A stretch of 64,000 bases of DNA from Pseudomaricurvus sp050633365 (lineage in GTDB: Bacteria > Pseudomonadota > Gammaproteobacteria > Pseudomonadales > Cellvibrionaceae), in contig JBOEGJ010000029.1 of the NCBI GenBank assembly GCA_050633365.1, positions 62,001 to 126,000 on the forward strand, read 5' to 3'. Both the position numbers and the translations under genes were made by a program. This document shows, piece by piece, positions 43,745 through 53,299 of the stretch (within the stretch, counting starts at the first letter, position 1; each line of letters starts with the position of its first letter). The notes beneath the pieces were generated by a model. The model worked only from the letters and a program-made list of their open reading frames with translations, searched no databases and was not told where the DNA came from.

Positions 43745-45871
43745 ATGAGTGACGTAAAATCTAACGCCAAGCGCCCTAAGACGGCAGAGTCTTCGGCGGT
43801 ACCCTCGCTGATGACGGTGGATGTCACTGCGCTTAAAGGTGTGGGTAAGCAGCTGGCGGACAAACTCTCTAAGCTGCACATTCACTCAGTCCAGGATTTA
43901 TTGTTCCATTTGCCTCTGCGCTATATGGATCGCACTCGGGTGTCGCCTATTGGCGGTCTACAGCCTCTATCCAATGTGGTGATTGAGGGCGAAATTCGCG
44001 CCTGTGACGTTGTATTTGGCCGACGCCGCAGCTTAGTGTGTAAAGTCCAAGACGGCTCTGGCTTGATCACCTTGCGGTTTTTTCATTTCTCCGCCGCTCA
44101 GAAAAAGCGGCTTGTCGCCGGTGCCCGTATCCGCTGTTTTGGCGAGACTCGACGCGGCGCATCGGGCTTGGAGATCTACCACCCAGAATACGATTTTCTT
44201 GATGGCAAGCAAGCGCTGCAGCTCGATTCGCGTTTGACCCCTGTTTATCCCGCCACGGAAGGTATTACTCAGGCCCGCTTGCGAGCTCTGACTGAGCAGG
44301 CGCTCGAGCTCATGGACAGTCACTCGGTACAAGAGCTAATTCCCGACGACGCATGGAAGCATCACCCCTATCCGCTGGCCGAAGCTATTGCCTTCCTGCA
44401 TCATCCGCCCAAAGAAGCCCCTATTGATCAATTACTGGAGGGAACCCATCCCTTTCAGCAACGGCTGGCCTTTGAGGAGTTATTGGCGCATCACATCAGT
44501 ATGCTGCGAGTTCGCCAAAAACTGCAGGCCGAAGGGGCTGAGCCCCTGCCGACACCGCAGAAGTTGCTCAAGGCTTTTCAAACGGGATTGGGTTTTGACC
44601 TGACCGCCGCTCAACAGCGAGTTGCCGATGAAATTGCAGCGGATCTATCCCAGCCTTTTCCAATGTTGCGATTGGTACAGGGTGATGTGGGTTCTGGTAA
44701 GACGGTGGTTGCGGCCATGGCGGCGCTGCAAGCGGTCGGCAACGGATTTCAAGCGGCCATCATGGCACCGACGGAAATATTGGCCGAACAGCACCGGCAC
44801 AGCTTTACCCAATGGATGGAGCCCTTAGGCATCAAGGTGGGGTGGCTCAATGGTCGACAAAAAGCCGCCCAGAGACGTGAGCAAATGGCGGCGATCGCCA
44901 GCGGCGAAGCGCAAATTGTGGTGGGCACCCACGCACTTTTTCAAGACGATGTGAATTTTGCCGATTTGGGGCTGACCATCATCGATGAGCAACACCGTTT
45001 TGGGGTCAATCAACGCTTGGCGTTGCGGCAAAAAGCCAGTGGTCAAGGTCGCTCGCATCAGCTGATCATGACGGCCACCCCAATCCCTCGCACCTTGGCC
45101 ATGAGTGCTTATGCTGACCTAGATTGTTCCATCATTGACGAGCTTCCGCCGGGGCGAACACCGGTATCGACTGTTGCCATTAGCAATGATCGTCGAGCGC
45201 AGATCGTCGAAAGAGTTCGCGCGGCCTGTCTCGAAGGCCGACAAGCCTACTGGGTATGTACTTTAATTGAAGAGTCCGAAATGCTCGAGGCTCAGGCGGC
45301 GCAAGCGGTGGCAGAAACCCTCAAGCAAGAATTACCCGATTTATCCGTTGGTTTGGTTCATGGTCGACTCAAAGCTGCCGATAAAGAAGCGCAGATGTCC
45401 GCCTTTAAAGCGGGCGAAGTTCAATTATTAGTAGCGACCACCGTGATCGAAGTGGGGGTGGACGTTCCAAATGCCAGCTTGATGATTATTGAAAATCCTG
45501 AGCGTCTTGGTCTGGCGCAGCTGCACCAGTTGCGAGGCAGAGTGGGGCGAGGCCAAGCCGAGAGCCATTGTGTCCTACTGTACGGCTCGCCACTGTCGAA
45601 TTATGGTCGCCAGCGGCTCACGGTGATGCGTGAGACTAACGATGGCTTTGTGATTGCAGAGAAAGATCTCCAGCTACGAGGACCAGGGGAAGTGCTCGGA
45701 ACTCGTCAGACGGGCGATGTGAGCTTTCGTCTGGCGGATCTGCAGCGAGATGGACATCTCTTACCGCGCGTGAAAGAAGTGGCAACCCATATCATGGCGA
45801 CTCACCCCGAGGTGGTTGAGGCGCTGATTTCACGCTGGTTAGGGCACAGTGAAAACTACGCCAGTGTGTGA
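43745..45871 (+). CDS. recG: ATP-dependent DNA helicase RecG
   Basis: Branch-migrating helicase for stalled forks and Holliday junctions. 708 residues. Wedge/OB domain with VTALKGVGKQLADKL and LLFHLPLRYMDR; helicase motifs Walker A GDVGSGKT, DEQHRFG (motif II), MTATPIPRTL (motif III), TTVIEVGVDVPNA and QLRGRVGRG (V-VI). The first 22 residues before MTVDVTALKG are longer than usual; ATG 43811 would be an alternative start. Confidence 0.96.
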   Translation: MSDVKSNAKRPKTAESSAVPSLMTVDVTALKGVGKQLADKLSKLHIHSVQDLLFHLPLRYMDRTRVSPIGGLQPLSNVVIEGEIRACDVVFGRRRSLVCKVQDGSGLITLRFFHFSAAQKKRLVAGARIRCFGETRRGASGLEIYHPEYDFLDGKQALQLDSRLTPVYPATEGITQARLRALTEQALELMDSHSVQELIPDDAWKHHPYPLAEAIAFLHHPPKEAPIDQLLEGTHPFQQRLAFEELLAHHISMLRVRQKLQAEGAEPLPTPQKLLKAFQTGLGFDLTAAQQRVADEIAADLSQPFPMLRLVQGDVGSGKTVVAAMAALQAVGNGFQAAIMAPTEILAEQHRHSFTQWMEPLGIKVGWLNGRQKAAQRREQMAAIASGEAQIVVGTHALFQDDVNFADLGLTIIDEQHRFGVNQRLALRQKASGQGRSHQLIMTATPIPRTLAMSAYADLDCSIIDELPPGRTPVSTVAISNDRRAQIVERVRAACLEGRQAYWVCTLIEESEMLEAQAAQAVAETLKQELPDLSVGLVHGRLKAADKEAQMSAFKAGEVQLLVATTVIEVGVDVPNASLMIIENPERLGLAQLHQLRGRVGRGQAESHCVLLYGSPLSNYGRQRLTVMRETNDGFVIAEKDLQLRGPGEVLGTRQTGDVSFRLADLQRDGHLLPRVKEVATHIMATHPEVVEALISRWLGHSENYASV

Positions 45872-46045
45872 GTTTCATCCCATACTTAGTCTTTGATTGG
45901 CGCAATCATTGTCTACACTTAGGGTTAATTGAGTGATCAAATACCGTTTTTGATGACAGAAGAATGTCTAAGCCGACAGATATCGCTTTGAGCGCGTCTT
46001 TGCTTGGATTATTGTCACACTCTTCGATTACCAAGGAGAAAAATT

Positions 46046-47452
46046 TTGCCTGTACCGGCCAGTGTCAAGCAGTTGCTGGACAAACAGAACGTTAGCTATT
46101 CCATTTCTGAATCTGAAGAGGCGGTTCGCAACAGTGGCGTGAGCAACTTAGTGCACGAGCAGCGATTACGTATCGCCGGTGCCGCGCGATCGATGATCTT
46201 GCAAGATACCCAGGGGCGATTCCAAGTGGTGATTCCCTCCAACTGTCTGCTCGATCTGGATACCGTCAATCAGGAGTTGGGGCGCACAATGCGACCTACC
46301 ACCAATGGCGAGTTGCAGTCTTTCTTCGATAAACACCAACTGGCCTCGGTTCCAGCATTGCCTAAACTCGGTGGCATGCCCACCTTGGTCGACAAGCGCC
46401 TATTGGATCAAACCAGCGTTTTGCTCGACTCAGGCTCCGATGAACTGCTCGAAGTCAGCAATGACGATTTTACGCTGTTGGTGGCCGATGCTGTTATTGG
46501 CGATGTGTGTGTGCCGCTGTCCGACCTCGAAAGTCGATTACAGCAGGCGGGAAGTGATGAGGATGAAATCCTCAATGCGGTGAAAACCTTCACCTCGAAA
46601 CGTATCAAGCAGAGACTCGAAGAAACCTTAGAGCTTCCACCACTGCCGGAAACGGCTCAGCGTATTATCAAGCTGCGGGTTGACCCCAACGCTGATATCA
46701 GCGACCTGGCCAATATTGTCGAAACGGATCCAAGCTTGGCGGCGCAGGTGGTGAGTTGGGCCTCTTCGCCCTACTACTCGGCACCGGGAAAAATTAAGTC
46801 GATTCACGATGCCATCGTGCGGGTGTTGGGCTTCGATATGGTCCTAAACCTGGCTCTAGGCTTGGCTTTGGGCAAAACCATGAGCATGCCCAAAGACGGT
46901 CCCAACGGTTCAACCCCCTATTGGCAACAAGCGGTCTATACCGCCGCTACGGTTGAGGGTCTGGTTACCGCGATTCCGCGGGAGAATCGTCCGGGTTTTG
47001 GCATGGCTTATCTATCCGGTCTTTTACACAATTTTGGCTGGTTAGTGTTGGCTGAGGTTTTCCCCCCCCACTTCGAGAATATTTGCCGTTTTATGGAGGC
47101 CAACCGTCATGTGCCGCCACATTTGGTTGAGTTCCACGTATTGGGGGTGACCCGCGAGCAAATGTCGAGCTGGCTCATGCAGCTGTGGAATATGCCGGAA
47201 GAGGTGGTGGTGGCTTTGCGTCGACAAAACAGCCTCGACAGTGAGATGGAGCACGGCGAATACGCTAAGTTACTGTTTGTGGCGCAGCGTCTGCTACAGC
47301 AAAGAGGCATTGGCCAAGGGGCAAGGCTCGAAATCCCGGATGTGATGTTCAGACAGCTTCACCTCGATCACGATAAAGCAGAACAGACCGTCGAAACGAT
47401 TCTATCATCCTCAGAGGATTTGGATAATATCGCCAATCAACTCAACGGCTAG
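46046..47452 (+). CDS. YbaK/aminoacyl-tRNA deacylase-like domain fused to an HDOD domain
   Basis: 468 residues. Residues 1-150 resemble the YbaK/ProX editing fold (PVPASVKQLLDKQNVSYSIS, RMILQDTQGRFQVVIPSNCLLDL). The C-terminal half is an HDOD domain (LPPLPETAQRIIKLRVDPNADISDLANIVETDPSL, split here across its start, and LLHNFGWLVLAEVFPPHF), a degenerate HD fold common in signalling proteins. Start: TTG 46046, 7 bases after AAGGAG, rather than the TTG at 46004. Proteins with this arrangement occur near recG/HU in pseudomonads; role unknown. Confidence 0.82.
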   Translation: MPVPASVKQLLDKQNVSYSISESEEAVRNSGVSNLVHEQRLRIAGAARSMILQDTQGRFQVVIPSNCLLDLDTVNQELGRTMRPTTNGELQSFFDKHQLASVPALPKLGGMPTLVDKRLLDQTSVLLDSGSDELLEVSNDDFTLLVADAVIGDVCVPLSDLESRLQQAGSDEDEILNAVKTFTSKRIKQRLEETLELPPLPETAQRIIKLRVDPNADISDLANIVETDPSLAAQVVSWASSPYYSAPGKIKSIHDAIVRVLGFDMVLNLALGLALGKTMSMPKDGPNGSTPYWQQAVYTAATVEGLVTAIPRENRPGFGMAYLSGLLHNFGWLVLAEVFPPHFENICRFMEANRHVPPHLVEFHVLGVTREQMSSWLMQLWNMPEEVVVALRRQNSLDSEMEHGEYAKLLFVAQRLLQQRGIGQGARLEIPDVMFRQLHLDHDKAEQTVETILSSSEDLDNIANQLNG

Positions 47453-47529
47453 TCGCCATCGTTTAAAGCGTCGTTAAGAGCAACTGTTAAGAACGATTGC
47501 TAAGAGCCATGGCTAAGGGTTTGAAAACA

Positions 47530-47560
47530 AAAAAGGGCTGTTAAAACAGCCCTTTTTTTT
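47530..47560 (+). terminator. Terminator after the YbaK-HDOD gene
   Basis: Stem GGGCTGTT/AACAGCCC with a 2-base loop, A run before, eight T after. It lies between convergent genes and could act on both. Confidence 0.9.
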
Positions 47561-47591
47561 CTACCTGAATTTGGAGAATTTACTGAAGAAT

Positions 47592-48869
47592 TTAGGTGGA
47601 TTCTCGCAGCGCTTTTCCTTCGAAGGTATCCTGATCCCAAAGTCCCTCAGATTTGGCGACCGTCAAGGTCACCATAGAATCTCCCGACACATTCACTGCG
47701 GTGCGCAACATATCCAACAGACGATCGACACCGATAATCAGCGCAATACCTTCTACCGGTAGATTGACCTGTTGCAGCACCATGGCAAGAGTGATCAAAC
47801 CGACACCGGGTACACCCGCCGTGCCTACAGAGGCCAAGGTGGCGGTGAGCACCACCATCAAGTAACCGCTGAGGCCAATATCCACTTGGTAGGCTTGAGC
47901 AATAAAGGCTGTTGCCACCCCTTGCATAATGGCGGTCCCATCCATGTTAATCGTGGCACCCAAGGGAACGGTGAACGAGGCTATACGATTATCCACACCG
48001 AGCTTTTCTTCGGCGGTACGCAGGGTAATAGGCAATGTGGCATTGCTTGATGAGGTGGAGAAGGCAAACATCATCAGGGGTCGTAAGTGACGGAAAAACG
48101 CCAGCGGATCGATCCTGGTGAGTGATTTTAAGATCAGGCTATAAACCCCAAAGCAGTGCAGAGCCAAGGCCAGTACAACGGTGGAGAAATACAGGCTCAA
48201 GTCGATGATCGCCGAGGCGCCGAGACCGGCAAACAATTTTGCCAGCAAGCAAAAAACACCGTAAGGGGCCAACTCCATCAAGATCGACACCATCTTCATG
48301 ACAACGTCGTTCATATCTTCAAACCAAGCTTTCACTCGACTGCCGCTGTCGCCACACTGGGCGATGGCGATGCCCATTAGCAGTGAAAATACGATCACTT
48401 GCAGCATGTTGCCTTCGGCCATGGCCTGAATGGGATTGCTGGGGAATATATTCACCACCACATCTTTCAGTGAGGGGGCGGTTTTGGCGGCAAAGGTCGA
48501 GGCTTCACCTAAACCAATCCCATCACCAGGGCGAATCAAACTACCTAGAAGCAAAGCAATACTAATGGCTAGCGCGGTAGTAAGCATATACAAACAGAGT
48601 GTTTTGGCGGCCATGGCACCCATGCGAGAATTGCCGCCTAGACTGCTGGCACCACACACTAAGGAGACAAAAACCAAGGGTACGACCAACAGTTTTAGCG
48701 AGGCGACAAAGATTCGCCCTACTGCGTCAAATACGCCGACGATGACAAACTCATCAACCCAGCCAATGATGGCGCTATTGAGCCACTGCTGTTGGCTAGC
48801 CAAGTTGAGCAATATGCCAACTCCAAGGCCCGCGGCCATGGCGATTAATATCCTGACTGTAAGGCTCAT
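47592..48869 (-). CDS. Dicarboxylate/amino acid:cation symporter (DAACS family)
   Basis: Secondary transporter for C4-dicarboxylates or glutamate/aspartate, coupled to Na+ or H+. 425 residues from ATG 48869 (AGGAGAAC just upstream); an in-frame ATG at 48959 falls in non-homologous sequence. Eight helices plus re-entrant loops: SSSNATLPITLRTAEEKLGV (HP1), NMDGTAIMQG (helix 7) and VGTAGVPGVGLITLAMVL (HP2). Substrate cannot be decided. Contains a perfect DnaA box (47989-47997). Confidence 0.92.
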   Translation of the reverse strand: MSLTVRILIAMAAGLGVGILLNLASQQQWLNSAIIGWVDEFVIVGVFDAVGRIFVASLKLLVVPLVFVSLVCGASSLGGNSRMGAMAAKTLCLYMLTTALAISIALLLGSLIRPGDGIGLGEASTFAAKTAPSLKDVVVNIFPSNPIQAMAEGNMLQVIVFSLLMGIAIAQCGDSGSRVKAWFEDMNDVVMKMVSILMELAPYGVFCLLAKLFAGLGASAIIDLSLYFSTVVLALALHCFGVYSLILKSLTRIDPLAFFRHLRPLMMFAFSTSSSNATLPITLRTAEEKLGVDNRIASFTVPLGATINMDGTAIMQGVATAFIAQAYQVDIGLSGYLMVVLTATLASVGTAGVPGVGLITLAMVLQQVNLPVEGIALIIGVDRLLDMLRTAVNVSGDSMVTLTVAKSEGLWDQDTFEGKALREST

Positions 48870-48956
48870 AGTTCTCCTAAGTGTTTTCAGCTTACGGTTT
48901 TGATGTCTGTGGGCCGAGTTATCGGTGTGACCGCCGACATTGTTGAATCTCAGAAA

Positions 48957-48986
48957 CAAAAAACGAAAGCATTAGCTTTCGTTTTT
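48957..48986 (-). terminator. Terminator of the HU gene
   Basis: Stem AAACGAAAGC/GCTTTCGTTT with loop ATTA on the plus strand; on the minus strand it ends in a T run, as needed for the HU gene that stops at 49011. Confidence 0.85.
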
Positions 48987-49010
48987 AGGCGGGATCTGGT
49001 CAACCAACAC

Positions 49011-49283
49011 TCAGTTAACAGCATCCTTCAGCGCTTTGCCGGGCTTAAAGCCCACAGAAGTGCTGGCTGGAATCTGAATGGTTTCGCCGGTCTTGGGGCT
49101 GCGACCTGTGCGGGCAGCGCGGTGGCGTTGTGAAAAAGAACCGAAGCCTACCAAGCTGACAGAATCGTCACGGCTTAAAGCATTGGTGATTTCTTCGAAG
49201 ATGGCAGAGACCACGTCGTTGGCTTTATCTTTAGGCAGATCGGCAATATTGGCTACCGAATCCACTAAGTCGCTCTTATGCAT
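49011..49283 (-). CDS. hupB: Nucleoid-associated protein HU
   Basis: Small DNA-bending histone-like protein, 90 residues. Begins KSDLVDSVANIADLPKDKAN, has the beta-arm region FSQRHRAARTGRSPKTGETIQIP and ends VGFKPGKALKDAVN, the HU signature with the intercalating Pro in the arm. AAGGAA precedes ATG 49283. Alpha/beta type cannot be separated by eye; HU also assists DnaA at origins. Confidence 0.95.
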   Translation of the reverse strand: MHKSDLVDSVANIADLPKDKANDVVSAIFEEITNALSRDDSVSLVGFGSFSQRHRAARTGRSPKTGETIQIPASTSVGFKPGKALKDAVN

Positions 49284-49404
49284 AGGAAATTCCTTATAGA
49301 AACTCAGTTTTTGTTATTATCGTCTCGCATTAAACCAATTGGCATGTCGACGGTAAAGTCCTAATTGCCCGCAAGCCGCGTAAAACCTAACGAAATGACA
49401 AAAT

Positions 49405-49980
49405 ATGTCCCGCAAACAAACAAAAGTGGATGCAATCACCAGCGCTTCCACTAAGCGACAGTGGTTTCCCGCTAGCGCATTAACGCTAAAGCATCATTCG
49501 CCGCTGCTGAAGTGGCTGCAAGACCCCGGCTCATTAACCACAGCGTTACAGCGCCATAGCGGCGGAGATTTCTCCGTTCGCGTGTTGGATCAGTACTGGG
49601 GTCGTGCTGATTTTTCGGAGGCTCAAGCGCTGGGCATTGATTATCGAGCCGAGGTTTTGGTGCGCGAGGTGGTTCTCTCTGGGCGAGGCCAGGCCTGGGT
49701 GTGGGCGCGCAGTATCCTCCCGCGTCAGTCGCTCACAGGGCGTCTTCGCAAATTGCGTAAATTGAGCAACCAACCTTTGGGTGGCTGGCTGTTTAAGCAG
49801 CCAAATCTTCAGCGTGACCCTCTTGAGATCAGTGGCTTCAAGCCTTGCGACCCGCGCTTGCCCGATGAGATCGATACAGATCGGGCCCTCTGGGGGCGGC
49901 GCTCGGTGTTTTACGTTGATCAGAAGCGGATTTTAGTGGCAGAAGTGTTTTTGCCAGAATTTTTAGCCACCCTCACGTAA
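49405..49980 (+). CDS. ubiC: Chorismate lyase UbiC
   Basis: First step of ubiquinone synthesis: chorismate to 4-hydroxybenzoate plus pyruvate. 191 residues. Active-site residues fall in VREVVLSGRGQAWVWARSILP (Arg), LGGWLF (Gly) and ILVAEVFLP (Glu). ubiA, acting on its product, follows 35 bases later, as in E. coli. Confidence 0.92.
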   Translation: MSRKQTKVDAITSASTKRQWFPASALTLKHHSPLLKWLQDPGSLTTALQRHSGGDFSVRVLDQYWGRADFSEAQALGIDYRAEVLVREVVLSGRGQAWVWARSILPRQSLTGRLRKLRKLSNQPLGGWLFKQPNLQRDPLEISGFKPCDPRLPDEIDTDRALWGRRSVFYVDQKRILVAEVFLPEFLATLT

Positions 49981-50015
49981 ACTGGGCGGCACTTCTTCGA
50001 AAGAGTTGAATCTTT

Positions 50016-50894
50016 ATGGACACGGTTTGGCAGCAGGCGCGAGAGCGATTCCCTCACTACTGGCAGTTGATGCGCTTTGATCGTCCTATAGGCACCCTAT
50101 TATTGCTTTGGCCAACTCTCTGGGGCCTGTGGCTGGCGGCGCAAGGAGTACCTAGGGCTGATTTACTAGTGATCTTCACCCTGGGCGTGATACTGATGCG
50201 TGCCGCCGGTTGTGTTATCAATGATTTCGCCGATCGCAAGGTTGATGGTCGAGTCGAGCGAACCAAGAATCGGCCTTTGGCCACCGGCCGAGTCCAGCCG
50301 CAAGAGGCGCTGATCTTATTTGTCGGCTTGGTGTTAGTGGCGTTTGTACTGGTGTTATTCACCAATACCTTTACCGTACTTTTGTCGTTTGGCGCCTTGG
50401 CGTTGGCGGCCTGTTACCCGTTTATGAAGCGCCACACGCACCTTCCCCAAGTGGTTTTAGGGGCGGCTTTTTCATGGAGTATTCCCATGGCATTTGCGGC
50501 CCAGACCGGTGAAATTAATCCTCATTCGTGGCTCATTTATACTGCTGTGGTGGTTTGGACAGTGGTTTACGATACCTTTTACGCCATGGTTGATCGGGAC
50601 GATGATCTGAAAATCGGCGTCAAATCCACTGCTATTTTATTCGCCGAGCAAGATCGTGTGATTACCGGCTTTTTGCAGGTGATTGTGCTCATCACCCTGA
50701 TGATGGTGGGTCAGCGCTTTGAGCTGGGCGCCTTCTATAGCGCGAGTTTGGCGGTGGTGGCGGGGTTATTTGTGTATCAGCAGTACCTGATTCGCGAACG
50801 CGACAAAGCCGCCTGCTTTAAGGCGTTTTTAAATAACAATTGGGTGGGGTGCGCTGTATTTGTAGGTATTGCCGCCGACTACTTTATGAAATAG
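50016..50894 (+). CDS. ubiA: 4-hydroxybenzoate octaprenyltransferase UbiA
   Basis: Membrane prenyltransferase attaching the polyprenyl tail to 4-hydroxybenzoate. 292 residues, about nine transmembrane helices. The two Asp-rich motifs NDFADRKVDG and DRDDDLKIGV bind Mg-diphosphate. RFDRPIGTLLLLWPTLWG near the start is family-typical. Operon with ubiC; phoB begins 153 bases downstream behind its own Pho box. Confidence 0.95.
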   Translation: MDTVWQQARERFPHYWQLMRFDRPIGTLLLLWPTLWGLWLAAQGVPRADLLVIFTLGVILMRAAGCVINDFADRKVDGRVERTKNRPLATGRVQPQEALILFVGLVLVAFVLVLFTNTFTVLLSFGALALAACYPFMKRHTHLPQVVLGAAFSWSIPMAFAAQTGEINPHSWLIYTAVVVWTVVYDTFYAMVDRDDDLKIGVKSTAILFAEQDRVITGFLQVIVLITLMMVGQRFELGAFYSASLAVVAGLFVYQQYLIRERDKAACFKAFLNNNWVGCAVFVGIAADYFMK

Positions 50895-50984
50895 CCGTTG
50901 ATACCCAGTGATAGCACCTACGCTCGTATGATAGCTCCATGGTTATCGCAGACTTCATCGATAAAGCCTGTGGTTGATCTATAG

Positions 50985-51013
50985 TTGTAACAAAACATTC
51001 ACAAAAACGTTAT
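50985..51013 (+). promoter_or_regulatory. Pho-box-like repeats upstream of phoB
   Basis: TTGTAAC (50985), CATTCAC (50996) and ACGTTAT (51007) run at an 11-base period with AAAA spacers; the first unit is identical to the first unit of the pstS Pho box. TATCAA at 51024-51029 could be the -10. Autoregulation of phoBR by PhoB is well known in relatives. Confidence 0.6.
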
Positions 51014-51047
51014 TTAATAGCACTATCAAACATCAGGACAGGCTGAC

Positions 51048-51758
51048 ATGATGCCCCAGAAAACGATATTGATAGTCGACGATGAAGCCCCAATCCGCGA
51101 TATGTTGCGCGTGGCCTTGGAGATGGCTGATTACCACTGCATGGAAGCAAAAGACGCTCAACAAGCACATAGCTTAATTGTTGATCGCAAACCCGATTTG
51201 GTGCTGCTCGATTGGATGTTACCTGGCACCAGCGGCATAGAGTTGGCCCGTCGTCTCAAGCGCGACGACGTCACCTCTCAAGTACCGATTATTATGCTCA
51301 CTGCCAAGGGTGAAGAGGATAATAAAATTCAGGGGCTCGAAGTGGGCGCCGATGATTACATTACCAAGCCCTTCTCACCGCGAGAGCTGGTTGCTCGGTT
51401 AAAGGCGGTATTGCGAAGAACCGATATTCTCGCCGATAGCGGCCCTATTTCGGTCGAGGGCTTGACCCTAGATCCTGTTAGCCATCGTGTCACTATTAAT
51501 GATGATCCGGTGCAGATGGGGCCGACCGAATATCGATTACTGGAGTTCTTCTTGACTCATCAAGAGCGAGTCTACACCCGCAGCCAGTTGTTGGATCATG
51601 TCTGGGGCGGCAACGTCTATGTTGAAGAGCGTACCGTCGATGTGCATATTCGTCGTTTGCGTAAGGCGTTACAGCTTGATGATCACGACCGTTTTGTTCA
51701 AACTGTGCGCGGTGCTGGCTATCGTTTTTCATTAAAGATCACCAGCAAGGAAAGTTAG
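51048..51758 (+). CDS. phoB: Phosphate regulon response regulator PhoB
   Basis: OmpR-type regulator that binds Pho boxes when phosphorylated by PhoR. 236 residues. Receiver domain: TILIVDDEAPIRDM, phospho-acceptor Asp in LVLLDWMLPGTSG, Thr in MLTAKGE, Lys in DYITKPFSPRE. Winged helix at the C-terminus with GPTEYRLLEFFLTHQERVYT and the recognition helix ERTVDVHIRRLRKAL. ATG 51048 or 51051 both possible. Confidence 0.97.
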   Translation: MMPQKTILIVDDEAPIRDMLRVALEMADYHCMEAKDAQQAHSLIVDRKPDLVLLDWMLPGTSGIELARRLKRDDVTSQVPIIMLTAKGEEDNKIQGLEVGADDYITKPFSPRELVARLKAVLRRTDILADSGPISVEGLTLDPVSHRVTINDDPVQMGPTEYRLLEFFLTHQERVYTRSQLLDHVWGGNVYVEERTVDVHIRRLRKALQLDDHDRFVQTVRGAGYRFSLKITSKES

Positions 51759-51800
51759 CGGTTTTTACACATCCTTGATGGATATCAGTGTAAAGACAAG

Positions 51801-51833
51801 AAAGAGTCGCAATCATAGCGGCTCTTTTTTTAT
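51801..51833 (+). terminator. Terminator between phoB and phoR
   Basis: Stem AGAGTCGC/GCGGCTCT (one G-T pair), loop AATCATA, then seven T. With 85 bases still to phoR it should lower phoR transcription relative to phoB. Confidence 0.75.
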
Positions 51834-51917
51834 TGCACGTTATTTGTGTTTGCACGATTCGCTCAAATAGCGCGCTATGGTTAAATGGTGGCATGCCACC
51901 TTGCGTGAGAAAAAACA

Positions 51918-53222
51918 TTGAATAGAGGTTTTGCTGCCGAGTTTAGGCGAGTCGTTATCTGCACCTTATTGTGCATCGCATTTGGTTTTATGAACGGCTA
52001 CCTTGAATGGACGCTCATTACCGGCGGTGCCATTTATATGGGGTGGATGATGTGGCAAATCCATCAACTCGATTTCTGGCTGAAAAACTCTCGCACGCAA
52101 CAACCACCGGACGCCAGCGGAATTTGGGGCGACATCTTCGATAACATTGTGCGCTTGCAAAAGCGTCAACAGCGAGAAAAAAGTCGATTGCAAACCGTGG
52201 TGAAGCGCGGCCAGGAAACCACGGCCGCCTTGCGCGATGGCATTATTCTCTTGGATAACAAAGGCAATATTGATTGGTTTAACAGCTCGGCGGGAAAGCT
52301 CCTAAATCTTCGCCGACAGGATCAAGCCCATCCACTAGTTAACTACGTTCGGCATCCTGGTTTTGTCAGCTATCTCGAACAAAGCGATTTTCAAGAGCCG
52401 TTGGACCTGCCCTCCCCCCAGTCAGAAGCTTTGCATCTCCAGTATCAAATCACTAGCTTCGGCAAAGGCGAGCAGCTGGTGGTGGTGCGCGACGTGACTA
52501 GACTTTTCAAACTAGAGCAAATGCGTAAAGACTTTGTCGCCAACGTATCCCATGAATTACGCACCCCTCTGACGGTAATTCGTGGTTACGTCGAAACATT
52601 GGGCATGGCGCCAAACTTAAATGATACCTTCAGGCGCGCTCTGGATCAGATGGAACAACAAAGTCAGCGCATGACCAGTTTGATTAACGATCTGCTCGCC
52701 CTCTCAAAACTTGAGACCGACGTTCGTGAAAGCTCTCATCAAACGGTTGAGCTGCTACCGTTGTTAACTGCGATACGCAGCGATGCTATAGCCTTTTCCG
52801 GCTCTAAACAGCACCGCATAGAACTTCGTTGCGCTGAGGGCTTGTCGCTGTTGGGCAGCGATAGAGAGCTGCACAGCGCCTTTTCGAATTTGGTCTTCAA
52901 CGCGGTGAAATACTCGCCGGCCAATAACGACATTACCATCGCTGTCTCTCGAGACAGCCACGGCCTAAGAGTAGCCGTTAAAGATACGGGCGAAGGTATT
53001 GATGCCGTTCACTTACCGCGATTGACCGAGCGTTTCTATCGCGTTGATAGCAGTCGTCAGTCGGATACCGGTGGCACCGGTCTGGGTTTGGCCATTGTTA
53101 AACACGTTCTTTTACGCCATGGCGGTTCTTTGGATATTCAGAGCCAAGTTGGCAAAGGTAGTGTTTTCACCTGTATTTTTCCGATTCAACGGATGATTGA
53201 GTCGAAGCCGGAAAGTCACTAA
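51918..53222 (+). CDS. phoR: Phosphate regulon sensor histidine kinase PhoR
   Basis: Membrane kinase for PhoB. 434 residues. Two N-terminal hydrophobic segments (VVICTLLCIAFGFMNGYL, LITGGAIYMGWMMW) with almost no periplasmic loop, a PAS domain (ALRDGIILLDNKGNIDWFNSSA), H-box FVANVSHELRTPLTVIRGYVE with the phospho-His, N-box NLVFNAVKYSP and G-boxes DTGEGID and GGTGLGLAIVKH. TTG 51918 is the start that keeps the first helix; GTGAGAAA is upstream. Confidence 0.95.
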   Translation: MNRGFAAEFRRVVICTLLCIAFGFMNGYLEWTLITGGAIYMGWMMWQIHQLDFWLKNSRTQQPPDASGIWGDIFDNIVRLQKRQQREKSRLQTVVKRGQETTAALRDGIILLDNKGNIDWFNSSAGKLLNLRRQDQAHPLVNYVRHPGFVSYLEQSDFQEPLDLPSPQSEALHLQYQITSFGKGEQLVVVRDVTRLFKLEQMRKDFVANVSHELRTPLTVIRGYVETLGMAPNLNDTFRRALDQMEQQSQRMTSLINDLLALSKLETDVRESSHQTVELLPLLTAIRSDAIAFSGSKQHRIELRCAEGLSLLGSDRELHSAFSNLVFNAVKYSPANNDITIAVSRDSHGLRVAVKDTGEGIDAVHLPRLTERFYRVDSSRQSDTGGTGLGLAIVKHVLLRHGGSLDIQSQVGKGSVFTCIFPIQRMIESKPESH

Positions 53223-53299
53223 CCTCAACTTGTGTTTTTGGCGTGTAAAACTATAGTTTTTGATGAGGTTAGCGTCCATCCATTCTTAGTGTTGCTTAT

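Noticed and set aside
43639..43881. 80-codon minus-strand frame at the recG start
   Set aside because: Overlaps the recG N-terminus antisense and has no family match.
48430..48903. 157-codon plus-strand frame inside the DAACS symporter gene
   Set aside because: Antisense shadow; composition (Pro/Thr/Ser) is the complement of membrane codons.
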